Shown piece by piece: positions 7,175 through 16,000 of a DNA stretch of 27,208 nt. Source of the stretch: JAVBLF01 sp031553675 (lineage in GTDB: Bacteria > Bacillota > Clostridia > Christensenellales > CALWSW01); assembly GCA_031553675.1 (NCBI GenBank), contig JAVBLF010000114.1, positions 1 through 27,208 of the forward strand, given 5' to 3'. The first letter of the stretch is position 1. Every line of letters starts with the position of its first letter. The notes beneath the pieces are model-generated. The model was not told the DNA's origin, made no database searches, and saw only the letters and a program-made list of their open reading frames with translations. The position numbers were made by a program, and so were the translations under genes.

Positions 7175-7735
7175 ATGAACCGACCGTTGGCGCGCGAAGT
7201 CGCGATGAAGCGGCTCGTCGCGTATGCGTTGGGCGGCGAGGGTGACGCTGCATACATCCTGTCGATGTCGCAGTCCGAGGCCGAGGCGGAGCGCGAGGAA
7301 AAGGCGCGGCAGACGCCCGAGACTGCAAACGAGAGCGCGGCTCTCCCGCCGGGAAAGCTGTCGAAAAAGGACATCGCGTTTGCCGACGCGCTTTTCGACG
7401 GCGTGACGATCTACCGCGAAAAGCTCGACGAAGTGATCGCGAAGGTTTCGAGCGGCTGGTCCCTCGAGCGGATCGACTGCGTCGACCTGTGCCTGATGCG
7501 CATGGCAGCCTACGAGATTTTTTTCTGCGAAAACATCCCCATCGCCGCCAGCATCGACGAAGCCGTCGAGCTCGCCAAGCGCTTCGGCGGCGACAAGAGC
7601 CCCGCTTTCATCAACGGTATCTTGGGTACGATCGCGCGCTCGTGCGGCGGCGAACGGCCGAGGCTTTCCTTCCGGGACGCCGATGCCACCGCCAACGAAG
7701 AACCCGCCGCCACGGACGACGTCATCTTATCGTAA
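7175..7735 (+). CDS. nusB: Transcription antitermination factor NusB
   Basis: This 186-residue RNA-binding protein binds boxA RNA with NusE (S10) in rRNA antitermination. The N-terminal REVAMKRLVAYAL helix matches the family start. The C-terminal half has the family signature in SSGWSLERIDCVDLCLMRMAAYEI, followed by IPIAASIDEAVELAKRFGGDKSPAFINGIL. It is longer than the usual 130-145 residues because of an acidic insertion (about residues 20-60, rich in E, A and Q) and an acidic tail of about 25 residues. The ATG at 7175 is chosen by homology; the ribosome site (AAAGG) is weak and distant. Confidence 0.93.
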   Translation: MNRPLAREVAMKRLVAYALGGEGDAAYILSMSQSEAEAEREEKARQTPETANESAALPPGKLSKKDIAFADALFDGVTIYREKLDEVIAKVSSGWSLERIDCVDLCLMRMAAYEIFFCENIPIAASIDEAVELAKRFGGDKSPAFINGILGTIARSCGGERPRLSFRDADATANEEPAATDDVILS

Positions 7736-7790
7736 ACGATCCATCCTGAACCGCCTGGTCCCTGTGAAAAACACTGAGGAGGAATGCACC

Positions 7791-8645
7791 ATGAGCGCTC
7801 AAGTCATCGATGGAAAAGCCCTGGCCGAGAAGATCCGCGAGGAACTCAAAGGCCGCGTCGCCAAGCTCCAGCAGGAAAAGGGTGTCACGCCCGGCCTCGC
7901 CGTGATCATCGTCGGCGAAAACCCGGCTTCCGTCGTCTACGTCCGCAACAAGGAAAAGGGTTGCCAGGACGTCGGCTTTAACAGCCGCGTCATCCGCCTG
8001 CCCGAAAGCACCACCCAGGCTGAACTTCTCGAACAGATCGAACTGCTCAACAACGACAAAGACATGCACGGCATCCTCGTGCAGCTTCCGCTGCCGGCCC
8101 ACATGGACGATTTGGCCGTCATCGAAGCGATCTCGCCCACGAAGGACGTCGATGGTTTCTCGCTGCTCTCGACCGGCAGCCTCATGGTCGGAAGCGAAGG
8201 CTTCGTGCCTTGCACGCCCAAGGGCTGCATCGCGCTGATCGAATCGACCGGCACCTCCATCCAGGGCAAAGACGCTGTCGTCATCGGCCGCAGCAACATC
8301 GTCGGCAAGCCCGCCGCGATGCTTCTCCTCCAAAAGAGCGCCACCGTCACGGTCACGCACTCCAAGACCGCCAACCTGAAAGAAGTCTGCGCGCGCGCCG
8401 ACATCATCGTCGCTGCCATCGGCAAGTCGGAATTCGTCACCGCCGACATGGTCAAGCCGGGCGCCGTCGTGATCGACGTCGGCATCAACCGCGGCGATGA
8501 CGGCAAGATTCGCGGCGACGTCAAGTACGACGAAGTCGCCGAAGTTGCGGGCTTTATCACCCCTGTCCCCGGCGGCGTCGGCCCGATGACGATCACCATG
8601 CTGCTCGAAAACACCGTCGAAGCCGCTGAACGCTACGGCTGCTAA
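7791..8645 (+). CDS. folD: Bifunctional methylene-THF dehydrogenase/cyclohydrolase FolD
   Basis: This 284-residue enzyme interconverts 5,10-methylene-, methenyl- and 10-formyl-tetrahydrofolate using NADP. Catalytic Y50 and K54 sit in the YVRNK motif. GILVQLPLP, PTKDVDGF and the NADP-binding GRSNIVGKPAA are present, as is the C-terminal signature PVPGGVGPMT. The length is exactly typical. GAGGAGG precedes the ATG. It lies 55 bp after nusB, and xseA follows after 2 bp. It supplies one-carbon units for purine, formyl-Met and other synthesis. Confidence 0.98.
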   Translation: MSAQVIDGKALAEKIREELKGRVAKLQQEKGVTPGLAVIIVGENPASVVYVRNKEKGCQDVGFNSRVIRLPESTTQAELLEQIELLNNDKDMHGILVQLPLPAHMDDLAVIEAISPTKDVDGFSLLSTGSLMVGSEGFVPCTPKGCIALIESTGTSIQGKDAVVIGRSNIVGKPAAMLLLQKSATVTVTHSKTANLKEVCARADIIVAAIGKSEFVTADMVKPGAVVIDVGINRGDDGKIRGDVKYDEVAEVAGFITPVPGGVGPMTITMLLENTVEAAERYGC

Positions 8646-8647
8646 AC

Positions 8648-9877
8648 GTGCAAATCCGAACCCTGAGCGTCGGCCAGCTCAATGACTACATCGCCGGCTG
8701 CCTCGACCACGATCCCATTTTGCGCCACGTGCGCGTCGAAGCGGAGATCTCGAATCTTCGCGTCACCGCAGCGGGGCACGCTTACTTTGCCCTGAAGGAC
8801 GACGAGGCCGTGATTCGCTGCGTCTGTTTTCGGACGGCCTTTCTCGCCCTTTCCTTCGAACCGCGCGACGGCGACCGCGTCGCTTGCGACGGCTACGTGT
8901 CGGTCTACCGCGCGAACGGCGCCCTCCAGCTTTACGTCCAGGACATGCGCCCCACTGGCGCGGGCAACTGGATGGCGCGCTTTCTTGAATGCAAGCAAAC
9001 GCTCGACGCACAGGGGTATTTTTCCCCTGTGCGTAAACGCGTATTGCCCGCCGCGCCCCGCACGATCGGCGTCGTCACGAGCGCATCCGGTGCCGTGATC
9101 CACGACATTTGCCGCGTCGCATGGCGGCGCAACCCGGCCCAACGCATCCTGCTCTTCCCCGCGAAGGTCCAGGGCGAAGGCGCTGCCGACGAAATTGCCC
9201 GTGGCATCGCCGTCCTGAACGATCTCGCCCAGCGTGAACGCATCGACGTGCTCATCGTCGCGCGCGGTGGAGGCTCGATCGAGGATCTCTGGGCATTCAA
9301 CGAACGCGTCGTCGCCGACGCCATCTTTCACAGTGCCATCCCCGTCGTTTCGGCCGTCGGGCACGAAACCGACTTTACGATAGCCGACTTCGTCGCCGAC
9401 GAACGCGCCCCGACGCCGTCGGCCGCCGCCGAACGCTGCACCTTCGACGCGCGCGCGTTGAAAGAACACGCCGCCGCGCTCTACCGCCGCGCGTATGCGT
9501 TTTGCGCCACGCAGATCGAAAACAGACGCATCCGTGCCGCCCACGCGATTCGTTCGCGCGGTTTTGCTCACCCCGCCGCGCGGCTCGCTGCCGATCGGCA
9601 GCGGCTGGCCTACACTGCCGCCCGCTTTGCCGGTGCCAAAACCCGCACGCTCGAAGCGCGGGCCAGCGCCCTCACGGCGCTTGCCGTCCGCCTCGACGCC
9701 GCCGGACCCCTGTCTGCCCTCCAGCGCGGGTACGCCCTCGTCCAAAGCCAAGACGGGACCCCCTTCTCGTCGGCACGCGCACTCGCCACTGCCGACCCGG
9801 GCACGCTTTTGATCCGCTTTACCGACGGTACTGTCCGCGTCGAAACGCACGCGATGACATGGGAGGCGCAAAGATGA
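8648..9877 (+). CDS. xseA: Exodeoxyribonuclease VII large subunit
   Basis: This 409-residue catalytic subunit of exonuclease VII degrades single-stranded DNA from both ends. It has the N-terminal OB-fold (about 1-100; LSVGQLNDYI, VRVEAEISNLRVTAAGHAYFALKD), then the catalytic domain with PRTIGVVTSASGAVIHDI. Downstream are VARGGGSIEDLWAFN and VSAVGHETDFTIADFVAD, the strongest family signatures. A helical arginine-rich C-terminus follows. It starts with GTG 2 bp after folD and overlaps xseB by 4 bp. Confidence 0.97.
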   Translation: MQIRTLSVGQLNDYIAGCLDHDPILRHVRVEAEISNLRVTAAGHAYFALKDDEAVIRCVCFRTAFLALSFEPRDGDRVACDGYVSVYRANGALQLYVQDMRPTGAGNWMARFLECKQTLDAQGYFSPVRKRVLPAAPRTIGVVTSASGAVIHDICRVAWRRNPAQRILLFPAKVQGEGAADEIARGIAVLNDLAQRERIDVLIVARGGGSIEDLWAFNERVVADAIFHSAIPVVSAVGHETDFTIADFVADERAPTPSAAAERCTFDARALKEHAAALYRRAYAFCATQIENRRIRAAHAIRSRGFAHPAARLAADRQRLAYTAARFAGAKTRTLEARASALTALAVRLDAAGPLSALQRGYALVQSQDGTPFSSARALATADPGTLLIRFTDGTVRVETHAMTWEAQR

Positions 9878-10161
9878 CCCCGAAAACCGAAAATTTTGAA
9901 CAGACCATGCGCGAACTCGAAACGATCGTCGCCCGTCTCGAAGCGGGCGGATTGGAGCTCGACGAATCGCTCAAACTGTTTGAGAAAGGGACCTCCCTTT
10001 TCGCGCGCTGCAACCGCATGCTCGACAGCGCACAGACCAAGCTCGACGTCCTCTTCGAAGAGGCGGGGCAATGGCAAAGCCGCCCGGTCGGCGACGCCCT
10101 GCCTGCTTTCGAACCGCCCGACGACGCGCCGGATGACGAACGCGACGAGGACGACCGATGA
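9874..10161 (+). CDS. xseB: Exodeoxyribonuclease VII small subunit
   Basis: This 95-residue helical protein has the family core ENFEQTMRELETIVARLEAG followed by LELDESLKLFEKGTSLFARC. An acidic tail (PPDDAPDDERDEDD) extends it beyond the usual 60-80 residues. Several copies of XseB surround XseA and are needed for a stable exonuclease VII. The ATG overlaps the xseA stop (ATGA) after GGGAGG, and the gene overlaps ispA by 4 bp, so xseA, xseB and ispA are probably translationally coupled. Confidence 0.96.
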   Translation: MTPKTENFEQTMRELETIVARLEAGGLELDESLKLFEKGTSLFARCNRMLDSAQTKLDVLFEEAGQWQSRPVGDALPAFEPPDDAPDDERDEDDR

Positions 10162-11054
10162 ACACAAACGGAAGCTATGAAGCGGCCTATCGCGCGCATT
10201 TGTCGCGCGTCGACGAGGCACTCGAAGCCCAACTCTCCGACGCATCTCTCCACCCGACCATGCGCGAGGCCATGCGCCACAGCGTCTTTCCGGGCGGCAA
10301 ACGACTGCGTCCCGTGCTCACGCTCGCGACCGACGCGCTTTTTGATGGCGATGGCGCGAAGGCACTCCCGCTCGCCTGCGCGATCGAGCTGATCCACAGC
10401 TATTCCCTCGTGCACGACGACCTGCCCGCCATGGACGACGACGACACCCGACGCGGCCATCCGGCCACCCACATCGCGTTCGGCGAAGCCAACGGCATTC
10501 TGGCGGGTGACGCGCTGCTCAACCTCGCGTTCGAGGGCATGCTTGACGCACTGCCGCCCGACAATCCCGGCGGCTACCTCCGCGCCATGCGGCGCATCGC
10601 CCATGCATCGGGCGCGCGGGGCATGATCGCCGGACAATGCGACGATCTCTTTTTTGAAGGCAAGACCGACCTGTCGCCGGACGACCTCGAACGCGTTCAC
10701 CGCAAGAAAACGGGCGCGATCCTCTCGGCCGCCGTCATGGCGGGCGCTCTCGCCAACGACGCACCGCAGGACGCTTGTGCCGCCCTCGAAGACTTCGGCG
10801 CCCACCTCGGCCTCTGCTTCCAGATCACCGACGACATCCTCGACGTGATCGGCGACCCGATGCAGATGGGCAAGACGCTCGGCAAGGACGAAAAGGCCGA
10901 CAAACTGACTTTTGTCCGCATCTACGGCCTCGAAGAGGCCCGCGGTATGGCGGCCGACCACACAGAGCGCGCTGTCGCCGCTCTCGAAAGCTTCGGTTCC
11001 AAAGCCGACTTTTTGCGCACACTGGCCCTGAAGATGGGCAATCGTCAGAACTAG
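10158..11054 (+). CDS. ispA: Polyprenyl (farnesyl/geranyl) diphosphate synthase
   Basis: This 298-residue class I trans-prenyltransferase condenses IPP with allylic diphosphates, probably to C15. The first Asp-rich motif DDLPAMDDDD lies at residues 87-96, preceded by the substrate-binding FPGGKRLRP. The second motif is in ITDDILDVIGDP, followed by LGKDEKADKLTFV. The length matches bacterial IspA. It is the last gene of the folD-xseA-xseB-ispA run and lies upstream of dxs, which feeds the same isoprenoid pathway. Exact chain length cannot be set from the sequence alone. Confidence 0.95.
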   Translation: MNTNGSYEAAYRAHLSRVDEALEAQLSDASLHPTMREAMRHSVFPGGKRLRPVLTLATDALFDGDGAKALPLACAIELIHSYSLVHDDLPAMDDDDTRRGHPATHIAFGEANGILAGDALLNLAFEGMLDALPPDNPGGYLRAMRRIAHASGARGMIAGQCDDLFFEGKTDLSPDDLERVHRKKTGAILSAAVMAGALANDAPQDACAALEDFGAHLGLCFQITDDILDVIGDPMQMGKTLGKDEKADKLTFVRIYGLEEARGMAADHTERAVAALESFGSKADFLRTLALKMGNRQN

Positions 11055-11254
11055 TGCATACAATGGCAGAAGTGGGGATTCGCACCATTTCTGCTCCCAG
11101 CCAGCAGCCCTCCAAAAAACTTCGCTTTTTCAGGAGGCCCGGCTGTTCCACTCCAGTATCGTCAGAATGGGATTCCAAAGGGTCCAGGACCCTTTGGTTG
11201 GGGGTTGGGGGGATATAATCCCCCAAGAAAGCCCCTCGAATAGGGGAGAACGAC
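11055..11254 (+). repeat. Tandem hairpins between ispA and the DUF212 gene
   Basis: There is no gene in this 200-bp gap. It holds an imperfect CCTCC/GGAGG hairpin (about 11110-11136) and a perfect 11-bp palindrome, CCAAAGGGTCC/GGACCCTTTGG, with a 1-nt centre (11175-11197). A TTGGGGG/CCCCCAA hairpin (11205-11226) follows, then CCCCT/AGGGG (11232-11246), which abuts the ribosome site of the next gene. GGGATTCCAAAGGG (11170-11183) matches, in reverse complement, the end of repeat copy B near 16151-16164. A TATAAT at 11214 sits in a hairpin loop with no good -35. No classic T-run terminator follows ispA. Confidence 0.6.
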
Positions 11255-11731
11255 TTGAGCAATTTATGGGGGATTTTCGCCAACATCGCGATTCGCGCGG
11301 CTTTTTTTGGCTGGCTGATCGCACAAGGACTCAAGATCCCCATCAACAAATACATCGACGGGACGATCAATTGGAAGCGGACGCTCAGCTCGGGCGGCAT
11401 GCCCAGCAGCCACACGTCCGCCATCGTCGCCACCGCCACATCCGTCGGCATGGTGCAGGGTTTTGATTCGCCCACGTTTGCTGTCGCCGCCGTCATGGCC
11501 ATCGTCGTCATGTACGACGCCGCCGGGGTGCGACGCGCTGCCGGAAAACACGCCGTCGTACTGAACGAGATCATCGCCCTGCTTCGCGGCGAAGACGACC
11601 TGAACGACGAAAAGCTCAAAGAGTGGATCGGCCATTCCCCGCTCGAAGTCTTCATCGGACTTTGGCTGGGCATACTCGTCGGCATCGCCGTCACGCTGAT
11701 CAGCGTCGCCGTTCGCCATGCCGCGCCCTGA
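11255..11731 (+). CDS. Divergent PAP2 family membrane protein (DUF212, YuiD-like)
   Basis: This 158-residue membrane protein has the conserved DUF212 segments SSGGMPSSHTSAIVATATSVG, VVMYDAAGVRRAAGKHA and GHSPLEVFIGLWLGILVGI. The His and Ser-rich SSHT motif recalls PAP2 acid phosphatases, but the rest of the PAP2 signature is missing and no activity is established. Three to four transmembrane helices are visible. It uses a TTG start at 11255, 7 nt after GGGGAG. It lies just upstream of dxs and downstream of ispA; a role in isoprenoid or lipid phosphate handling is only a guess from context. Confidence 0.88.
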   Translation: MSNLWGIFANIAIRAAFFGWLIAQGLKIPINKYIDGTINWKRTLSSGGMPSSHTSAIVATATSVGMVQGFDSPTFAVAAVMAIVVMYDAAGVRRAAGKHAVVLNEIIALLRGEDDLNDEKLKEWIGHSPLEVFIGLWLGILVGIAVTLISVAVRHAAP

Positions 11732-11766
11732 CAGACAGCCGCGGACACCGATCCCGGAGAAATGAC

Positions 11767-13719
11767 ATGCCCAAAGAACACATGGATGCTCGGTGCACCT
11801 CGCTCCCGACAAAGCCCATAGAATCCGTGGCCGCCCTGCATCAACCGGTTCCTTCGTCCGGCCTCGCGCTCGACGCCCTCGAACCGTCTGACCTGCGCCG
11901 TCTGGACGAACCCCAGATCGACGCCCTCTGCGACGAGATTCGCGCGTTTTTGATCGAATCCGTCTCGCAAACCGGCGGCCACCTGGCTTCGAACCTTGGC
12001 GTCGTCGAATTGACCGTCGCGCTGCACCGCGCTTTCGACAGCCCCAAGGACAAGATCATTTGGGACGTCGGCCACCAAAGCTATGTACACAAGATCCTGA
12101 CCGGACGCGGGGGGCAGTTTGCCACACTGCGCCAAAAAGAGGGGGTCAGCGGCTTTCCGCGCCGCGACGAAAGCCCCCACGATCCCTTCAACACCGGCCA
12201 TAGCAGCACCTCGCTTTCTGCCGCCATGGGCATGGCTTGCGCCCGCGAGCAAAGGGGCGAATCCCATCACGTCGTCGGCGTCATCGGCGACGGAGCGCTC
12301 ACCGGCGGCATGGTCTACGAAGCGCTCAACCACATCGGAAGCCAGCGCATTCCGCTGATCATCGTGCTGAACGACAACAACATGTCGATCTCCCACAACG
12401 TAGGCTCCGTCCATTACCTGCTGAGCCGCGTCCGTTCGGCGCGCGGCTACATCGGCATGAAACGCAGCATCGCCACCCGTTCGCCGGGATTGGCCCGCCG
12501 CCTCGAACGTCTCAAAAACGCCTTCAAATACGCCCTCCTTTCCTCAGCCTTTTTCGAGGAACTGGGCATCAAATACCTCGGACCGATCGACGGGCACAAC
12601 GTTCGCACGCTCGAGACGATGCTCGAACGCGCCAAAAATTTTAGCTGCCCCGTACTCCTTCATGCCATCACGACGAAGGGGAAGGGCTTTTCTGCCGCTG
12701 AAAACAACCCCGAAAAGTTTCACGGCATCGTCTCCAAAGAAGCCTACGAGACGAACAAGCTCGACCCCATCCGCAGCAATTCGGCCTGCTTCGGCGAAGC
12801 GCTCTGCGCGATCGCCGAACGCGATCCCTCGGTCGTCGCGCTGACGGCTGCCATGCCGAGCGGCACCGGCCTCAAAGCCTTTGCCGAACGCTTTCCCAGC
12901 CGCTTTTTCGACGTCGGCATTGCCGAGCCCCATGCCGTCACGCTGGCCGCCGGAATGGCCGCGGGCGGACTGAAGCCGGTTTTCGCCGTCTACTCGACCT
13001 TCCTCCAGCGCGCCTACGACCAAACGCTCCACGACGTCTGCCTGCAAGAACTGCCCGTCGTGTTCGCCGTCGACCGCGCCGGCCCCGTCGGCGAAGACGG
13101 CCCCACCCACCACGGTGTCTACGACATCGGCTTTCTGACCCAGATGCCCGGCATGACGGTCTATGCCCCCGCGACGCAAGACGAACTCGTCGAGATGCTC
13201 GGCCAAGCGATCGCCCTCGGCAAGCCCGCCGCCATCCGCTACCCGCGAAACGCGCTGCCACGACGTCCGATCACGACCCCCGTCGCCCACGGCAAATGGG
13301 AGATCGTTTCGCCAATCGAGCCCACGACGCTGATCGCTACGGGCGACATGCTGCCCGTCGCGATCGAAGCCGCCTCCCAGCTTCGCCAATCCGGCAACCC
13401 CTGCGGCGTCGTTAACGCGCGCTTTCTCGCGCCGCTCGACACCGACATGCTGGCCCGCCTCCGTGGATGCCACACGCTCGCCGTACTCGAAGCGGGCATC
13501 CTGAACGGCGGCCTCGGCGAACACTGCCTGCGCCAACTCGCCGATCCCTCCGAAGACACCCCTTTTGCCGGACGTTTTCACGCGTTTGGCGTGCCCGATT
13601 CGCCGCTGCCCCATGCATCGGTCGACGAACTCTACGAGATGTCCGGCCTCACGGCCGCCGCCGTCGTGCGGCGCGTGCGTGCGGACCAGAACGACAACCT
13701 CCTACGAAAGAAAGCATGA
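11767..13719 (+). CDS. dxs: 1-deoxy-D-xylulose-5-phosphate synthase
   Basis: This 650-residue thiamine-diphosphate enzyme condenses pyruvate and glyceraldehyde 3-phosphate, the first step of the MEP isoprenoid pathway. The N-terminal domain has GGHLASNLGVVELTVALH, WDVGHQSYVHKILTGR and the ThDP-binding GDGALTGGMVYEALN with NDNNMSIS. The central pyrimidine domain has DVGIAEPHAVTLAAGMA and DRAGPVGEDGPTHHG. A transketolase C-terminal domain follows. The first 35 residues, proline- and serine-rich, are longer than usual, so a later ATG (6th codon) cannot be excluded. The ATG at 11767 follows CGGAG. It overlaps tlyA by 4 bp. Confidence 0.97.
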   Translation: MPKEHMDARCTSLPTKPIESVAALHQPVPSSGLALDALEPSDLRRLDEPQIDALCDEIRAFLIESVSQTGGHLASNLGVVELTVALHRAFDSPKDKIIWDVGHQSYVHKILTGRGGQFATLRQKEGVSGFPRRDESPHDPFNTGHSSTSLSAAMGMACAREQRGESHHVVGVIGDGALTGGMVYEALNHIGSQRIPLIIVLNDNNMSISHNVGSVHYLLSRVRSARGYIGMKRSIATRSPGLARRLERLKNAFKYALLSSAFFEELGIKYLGPIDGHNVRTLETMLERAKNFSCPVLLHAITTKGKGFSAAENNPEKFHGIVSKEAYETNKLDPIRSNSACFGEALCAIAERDPSVVALTAAMPSGTGLKAFAERFPSRFFDVGIAEPHAVTLAAGMAAGGLKPVFAVYSTFLQRAYDQTLHDVCLQELPVVFAVDRAGPVGEDGPTHHGVYDIGFLTQMPGMTVYAPATQDELVEMLGQAIALGKPAAIRYPRNALPRRPITTPVAHGKWEIVSPIEPTTLIATGDMLPVAIEAASQLRQSGNPCGVVNARFLAPLDTDMLARLRGCHTLAVLEAGILNGGLGEHCLRQLADPSEDTPFAGRFHAFGVPDSPLPHASVDELYEMSGLTAAAVVRRVRADQNDNLLRKKA

Positions 13720-14552
13720 GCGAAAAACAACGCCTTGACGTCTACATGGCCGCCAACGGCCTCTCAGAGAGCCGCGAAAAAGCGCGCGCCCTCATCCTGG
13801 CCGGACTGGTGGCGGTGAACGGCCAGCCCTGCGACAAAGCCTCCCGCACCGTCGGACCCGACGATGCCGTCGCGCTCGCCGGACAAAGCCCCTTCGTCAG
13901 CCGCGGCGGACTGAAACTCGACGAAGCGATGCGCGCCTTTCCGATCCGCGGCGTCGTCCAAAACGCCGTTTGCGCGGACGTCGGCGCTTCGACAGGGGGC
14001 TTTACCGACTGCCTGCTGCAAAACGGCGCGAAGCGCGTCTACGCGATCGACGTCGGCTATGGCCAGCTCGACTGGAAGCTGCGCTCCGACCCGCGCGTCA
14101 CCGTCATGGAGCGCACCAACGCCCGCTTTCTCACGCCCGCGCAAATCGAAACGCCGCTCGACTTCGCCTGCATGGACGTCGCCTTCATCTCGATCACGCT
14201 GATCCTCCCGCCGCTCTTCGATTGCTTGCGTGACGGCGGCGAGATCGTCGCGCTGATCAAGCCGCAATTCGAAGCCGGGCGCGACAAAGTCGGCAAAAAG
14301 GGCGTCGTGCGCGACACCGCCGTCCACGTGGACGTGATCGCCCGCATCTTGGCCTTCTCGCGCGGCGCCGGTTATGCCGTGCTGGGGCTCCACCACTCGC
14401 CGATCACCGGCCCCCAGGGCAACATCGAATTTTTACTCCACCTGCGAAAAGGCGGCCCTTCCCGCTGGGAGGCCTCCGAAGACGCAGATCGCGCCGAAGC
14501 CTGCGCCCGCAGCGCTGCGCTGGCGCACGGCAAACCAAGCGACATGCCGTGA
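13716..14552 (+). CDS. tlyA: TlyA family rRNA 2'-O-methyltransferase
   Basis: This 278-residue protein has an N-terminal S4 RNA-binding domain (RLDVYMAANGLSESREKARALI) and an FtsJ-type methyltransferase domain. The SAM-binding motif is CADVGASTGGFTDCLLQ, followed by the typical YAIDVGYGQLDWKLR; IVALIKPQFEAGRD follows later. TlyA methylates 16S and 23S rRNA riboses. The older name hemolysin is historical. It overlaps dxs by 4 bp (ATGA) and ends 15 bp before a terminator hairpin, closing the DUF212-dxs-tlyA unit. Confidence 0.95.
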   Translation: MSEKQRLDVYMAANGLSESREKARALILAGLVAVNGQPCDKASRTVGPDDAVALAGQSPFVSRGGLKLDEAMRAFPIRGVVQNAVCADVGASTGGFTDCLLQNGAKRVYAIDVGYGQLDWKLRSDPRVTVMERTNARFLTPAQIETPLDFACMDVAFISITLILPPLFDCLRDGGEIVALIKPQFEAGRDKVGKKGVVRDTAVHVDVIARILAFSRGAGYAVLGLHHSPITGPQGNIEFLLHLRKGGPSRWEASEDADRAEACARSAALAHGKPSDMP

Positions 14553-14567
14553 ACGCATCGAGTCGAA

Positions 14568-14595
14568 CCCAAGAACGCAGCTTTTCTTGGGTTTT
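14568..14595 (+). terminator. Rho-independent terminator after tlyA
   Basis: CCCAAGAA (14568-14575) pairs with TTCTTGGG (14584-14591) around an 8-nt loop and is followed by TTTT. It sits 15 bp after the tlyA stop and just before the nadK promoter. Confidence 0.8.
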
Positions 14596-14597
14596 CG

Positions 14598-14626
14598 TTG
14601 TATAATCTTACATTCTTTAGTATAAT
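14598..14626 (+). promoter_or_regulatory. Sigma-A promoter of nadK
   Basis: TTGTAT (14598-14603), a 17-bp spacer and a perfect TATAAT (14621-14626) form the promoter. A second TATAAT at 14601 lacks a clear -35. The expected start of transcription, near 14633, lies only about 18 nt before the preferred TTG start, so the leader is very short. Confidence 0.65.
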
Positions 14627-14650
14627 AAACGTACTGGAGTGAATGCCGCT

Positions 14651-15487
14651 TTGCGTTTTGAACGAATTGGCATCATCGCCAACGTGGACAAGCACGAATG
14701 CTTGCGTGCGGCGCGAGACGCCATCGAGCATATGCTGGCGCGTGGCGCGATCGCGCTGCCATCAAAATCGACGGCCAGGGCGCTCTCCCTGCCGTTTGAA
14801 CCGGGGTGCTTCGAGCGCGCGCAGTGCCTGCTCGTGATCGGTGGCGACGGAACCATACTCCGCGCGGCCAAAACGGCCCTCGCCCTGCGGATCCCCGTAT
14901 TGGGCGTCAATTTCGGGCGGGTCGGCTTTTTGAGCGAAGTCGAGCCCGAACGCCTCCCGAACGCGATCGAAAGGCTGATCGAGGGCGACCTGACACAGGA
15001 GTCACGCCTGCTCGTCGAAGCGAGCGTCGGCAAGCTCCGCCGTGTCGCGCTCAACGACATCCTGCTCTGCAAGCTTCACCACTCGCGCACGATCCAAGTC
15101 TCGGTCCGCGTCGACGGCAGGATGGCCGCCGCTTGTTCCTGTGACGGCATACTCGTCAGCACGCCGACCGGTTCAACGGCTTACGCCTTGAGCGCCGGTG
15201 GCCCGATCGTCTCGCCCAAACTCGAGGCGCTCGAGGTCACGCCCGTTTGCCCGCACACGATCAGCGCCCGCCCCATGATGCTCCACCCCGGCGCCGTCGT
15301 GGAGATACGGCTCGAACGCGACCGCTACAACAGCGCGCAGGTTTGCGCCGACGGCGACCTCATCGCCGAGCGCTTCGGCGCCTCCGATACGCTCACCGTT
15401 CGTGCCGCCCAGGAGCGCTTGTCCTTTCTGCGTCTCGACGACACGAATACCTTCGAGACCGTTCGCCAAAAACTATTTGAAACCTAA
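14651..15487 (+). CDS. nadK: NAD kinase
   Basis: This protein of about 278 residues phosphorylates NAD to NADP. It has the catalytic GGDGT motif (VIGGDGTILRAAK), NFGRVGFLSEV, the NDILL segment, and the glycine-rich CDGILVSTPTGSTAYALSAGGPI signature. The TTG at 14651 (MRFERIGIIAN) is preferred. GGAG lies 10 nt upstream of it, and NadK proteins usually begin a few residues before IGII. A GTG at 14639 would add four residues but lies on top of the ribosome site. The gene has its own promoter and probably continues into argR 29 bp later. Confidence 0.95.
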   Translation: MRFERIGIIANVDKHECLRAARDAIEHMLARGAIALPSKSTARALSLPFEPGCFERAQCLLVIGGDGTILRAAKTALALRIPVLGVNFGRVGFLSEVEPERLPNAIERLIEGDLTQESRLLVEASVGKLRRVALNDILLCKLHHSRTIQVSVRVDGRMAAACSCDGILVSTPTGSTAYALSAGGPIVSPKLEALEVTPVCPHTISARPMMLHPGAVVEIRLERDRYNSAQVCADGDLIAERFGASDTLTVRAAQERLSFLRLDDTNTFETVRQKLFET

Positions 15488-15516
15488 CGCCGCATGGCCG
15501 TGAAAGCGAGGCAGCT

Positions 15517-15972
15517 ATGAAATCAGCCCGACATGCCATGATCTTACAGCTGATCGAAGCCGAAAACATCGAGACGCAAGACGAGCTCGTCTCCCGCCTG
15601 CGCGAACGCGGCTTCGATGTCACCCAGGCCACCGTTTCACGCGACATCAAAGACCTTCGCCTGATCAAGGTCCTGACCGACGACGGCAGCTACAAATACG
15701 CCACCGTCGAGTACGCCGAAAACGGCCTGGCCGAACGCTTCATGCGCATTTTTTCGCACTCCGTTCAGTCGATCAACGCCGCCGGCAACCTGATCGTCAT
15801 CAAGGTCATCTCCGGAAGCGCCAACGTCGCTGCCGAAGCGATCGACACCCTCCGCCTCCCCGAGATCGCCGGAACGCTCGCGGGCGACAACACGATCTTT
15901 GTCGCCGTTCGCAACGTCGACGACGTCCCCGACGTCATGCGCCGCTTCCAGGCCATGATCGCGCGGAAGTGA
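15517..15972 (+). CDS. argR: Arginine repressor ArgR
   Basis: This 151-residue transcription factor senses arginine and controls its synthesis and breakdown. It has an N-terminal winged helix (ETQDELVSRLRERGFDVTQATVSRDIKDLRLIKV, with the SRDI signature). The C-terminal hexamerisation and arginine-binding domain carries GTLAGDNTIFVAVRN, including the conserved GD ligand pair. The length is typical. SD GAGGC precedes the ATG. The nadK-argR-recN order is common in Clostridia. No arginine operator was recognised in the window. Confidence 0.96.
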   Translation: MKSARHAMILQLIEAENIETQDELVSRLRERGFDVTQATVSRDIKDLRLIKVLTDDGSYKYATVEYAENGLAERFMRIFSHSVQSINAAGNLIVIKVISGSANVAAEAIDTLRLPEIAGTLAGDNTIFVAVRNVDDVPDVMRRFQAMIARK

Positions 15973-16000
15973 GGTTTTTTCAAGGGGTTCCACCTAGCCA

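Noticed and set aside
11214..11219. TATAAT as a promoter for the DUF212 gene
   Set aside because: It lies in a hairpin loop with no acceptable -35 at 16-18 bp.
12544..13614. 356-codon minus-strand frame opposite dxs
   Set aside because: Shadow of dxs with no domain and no ribosome site.
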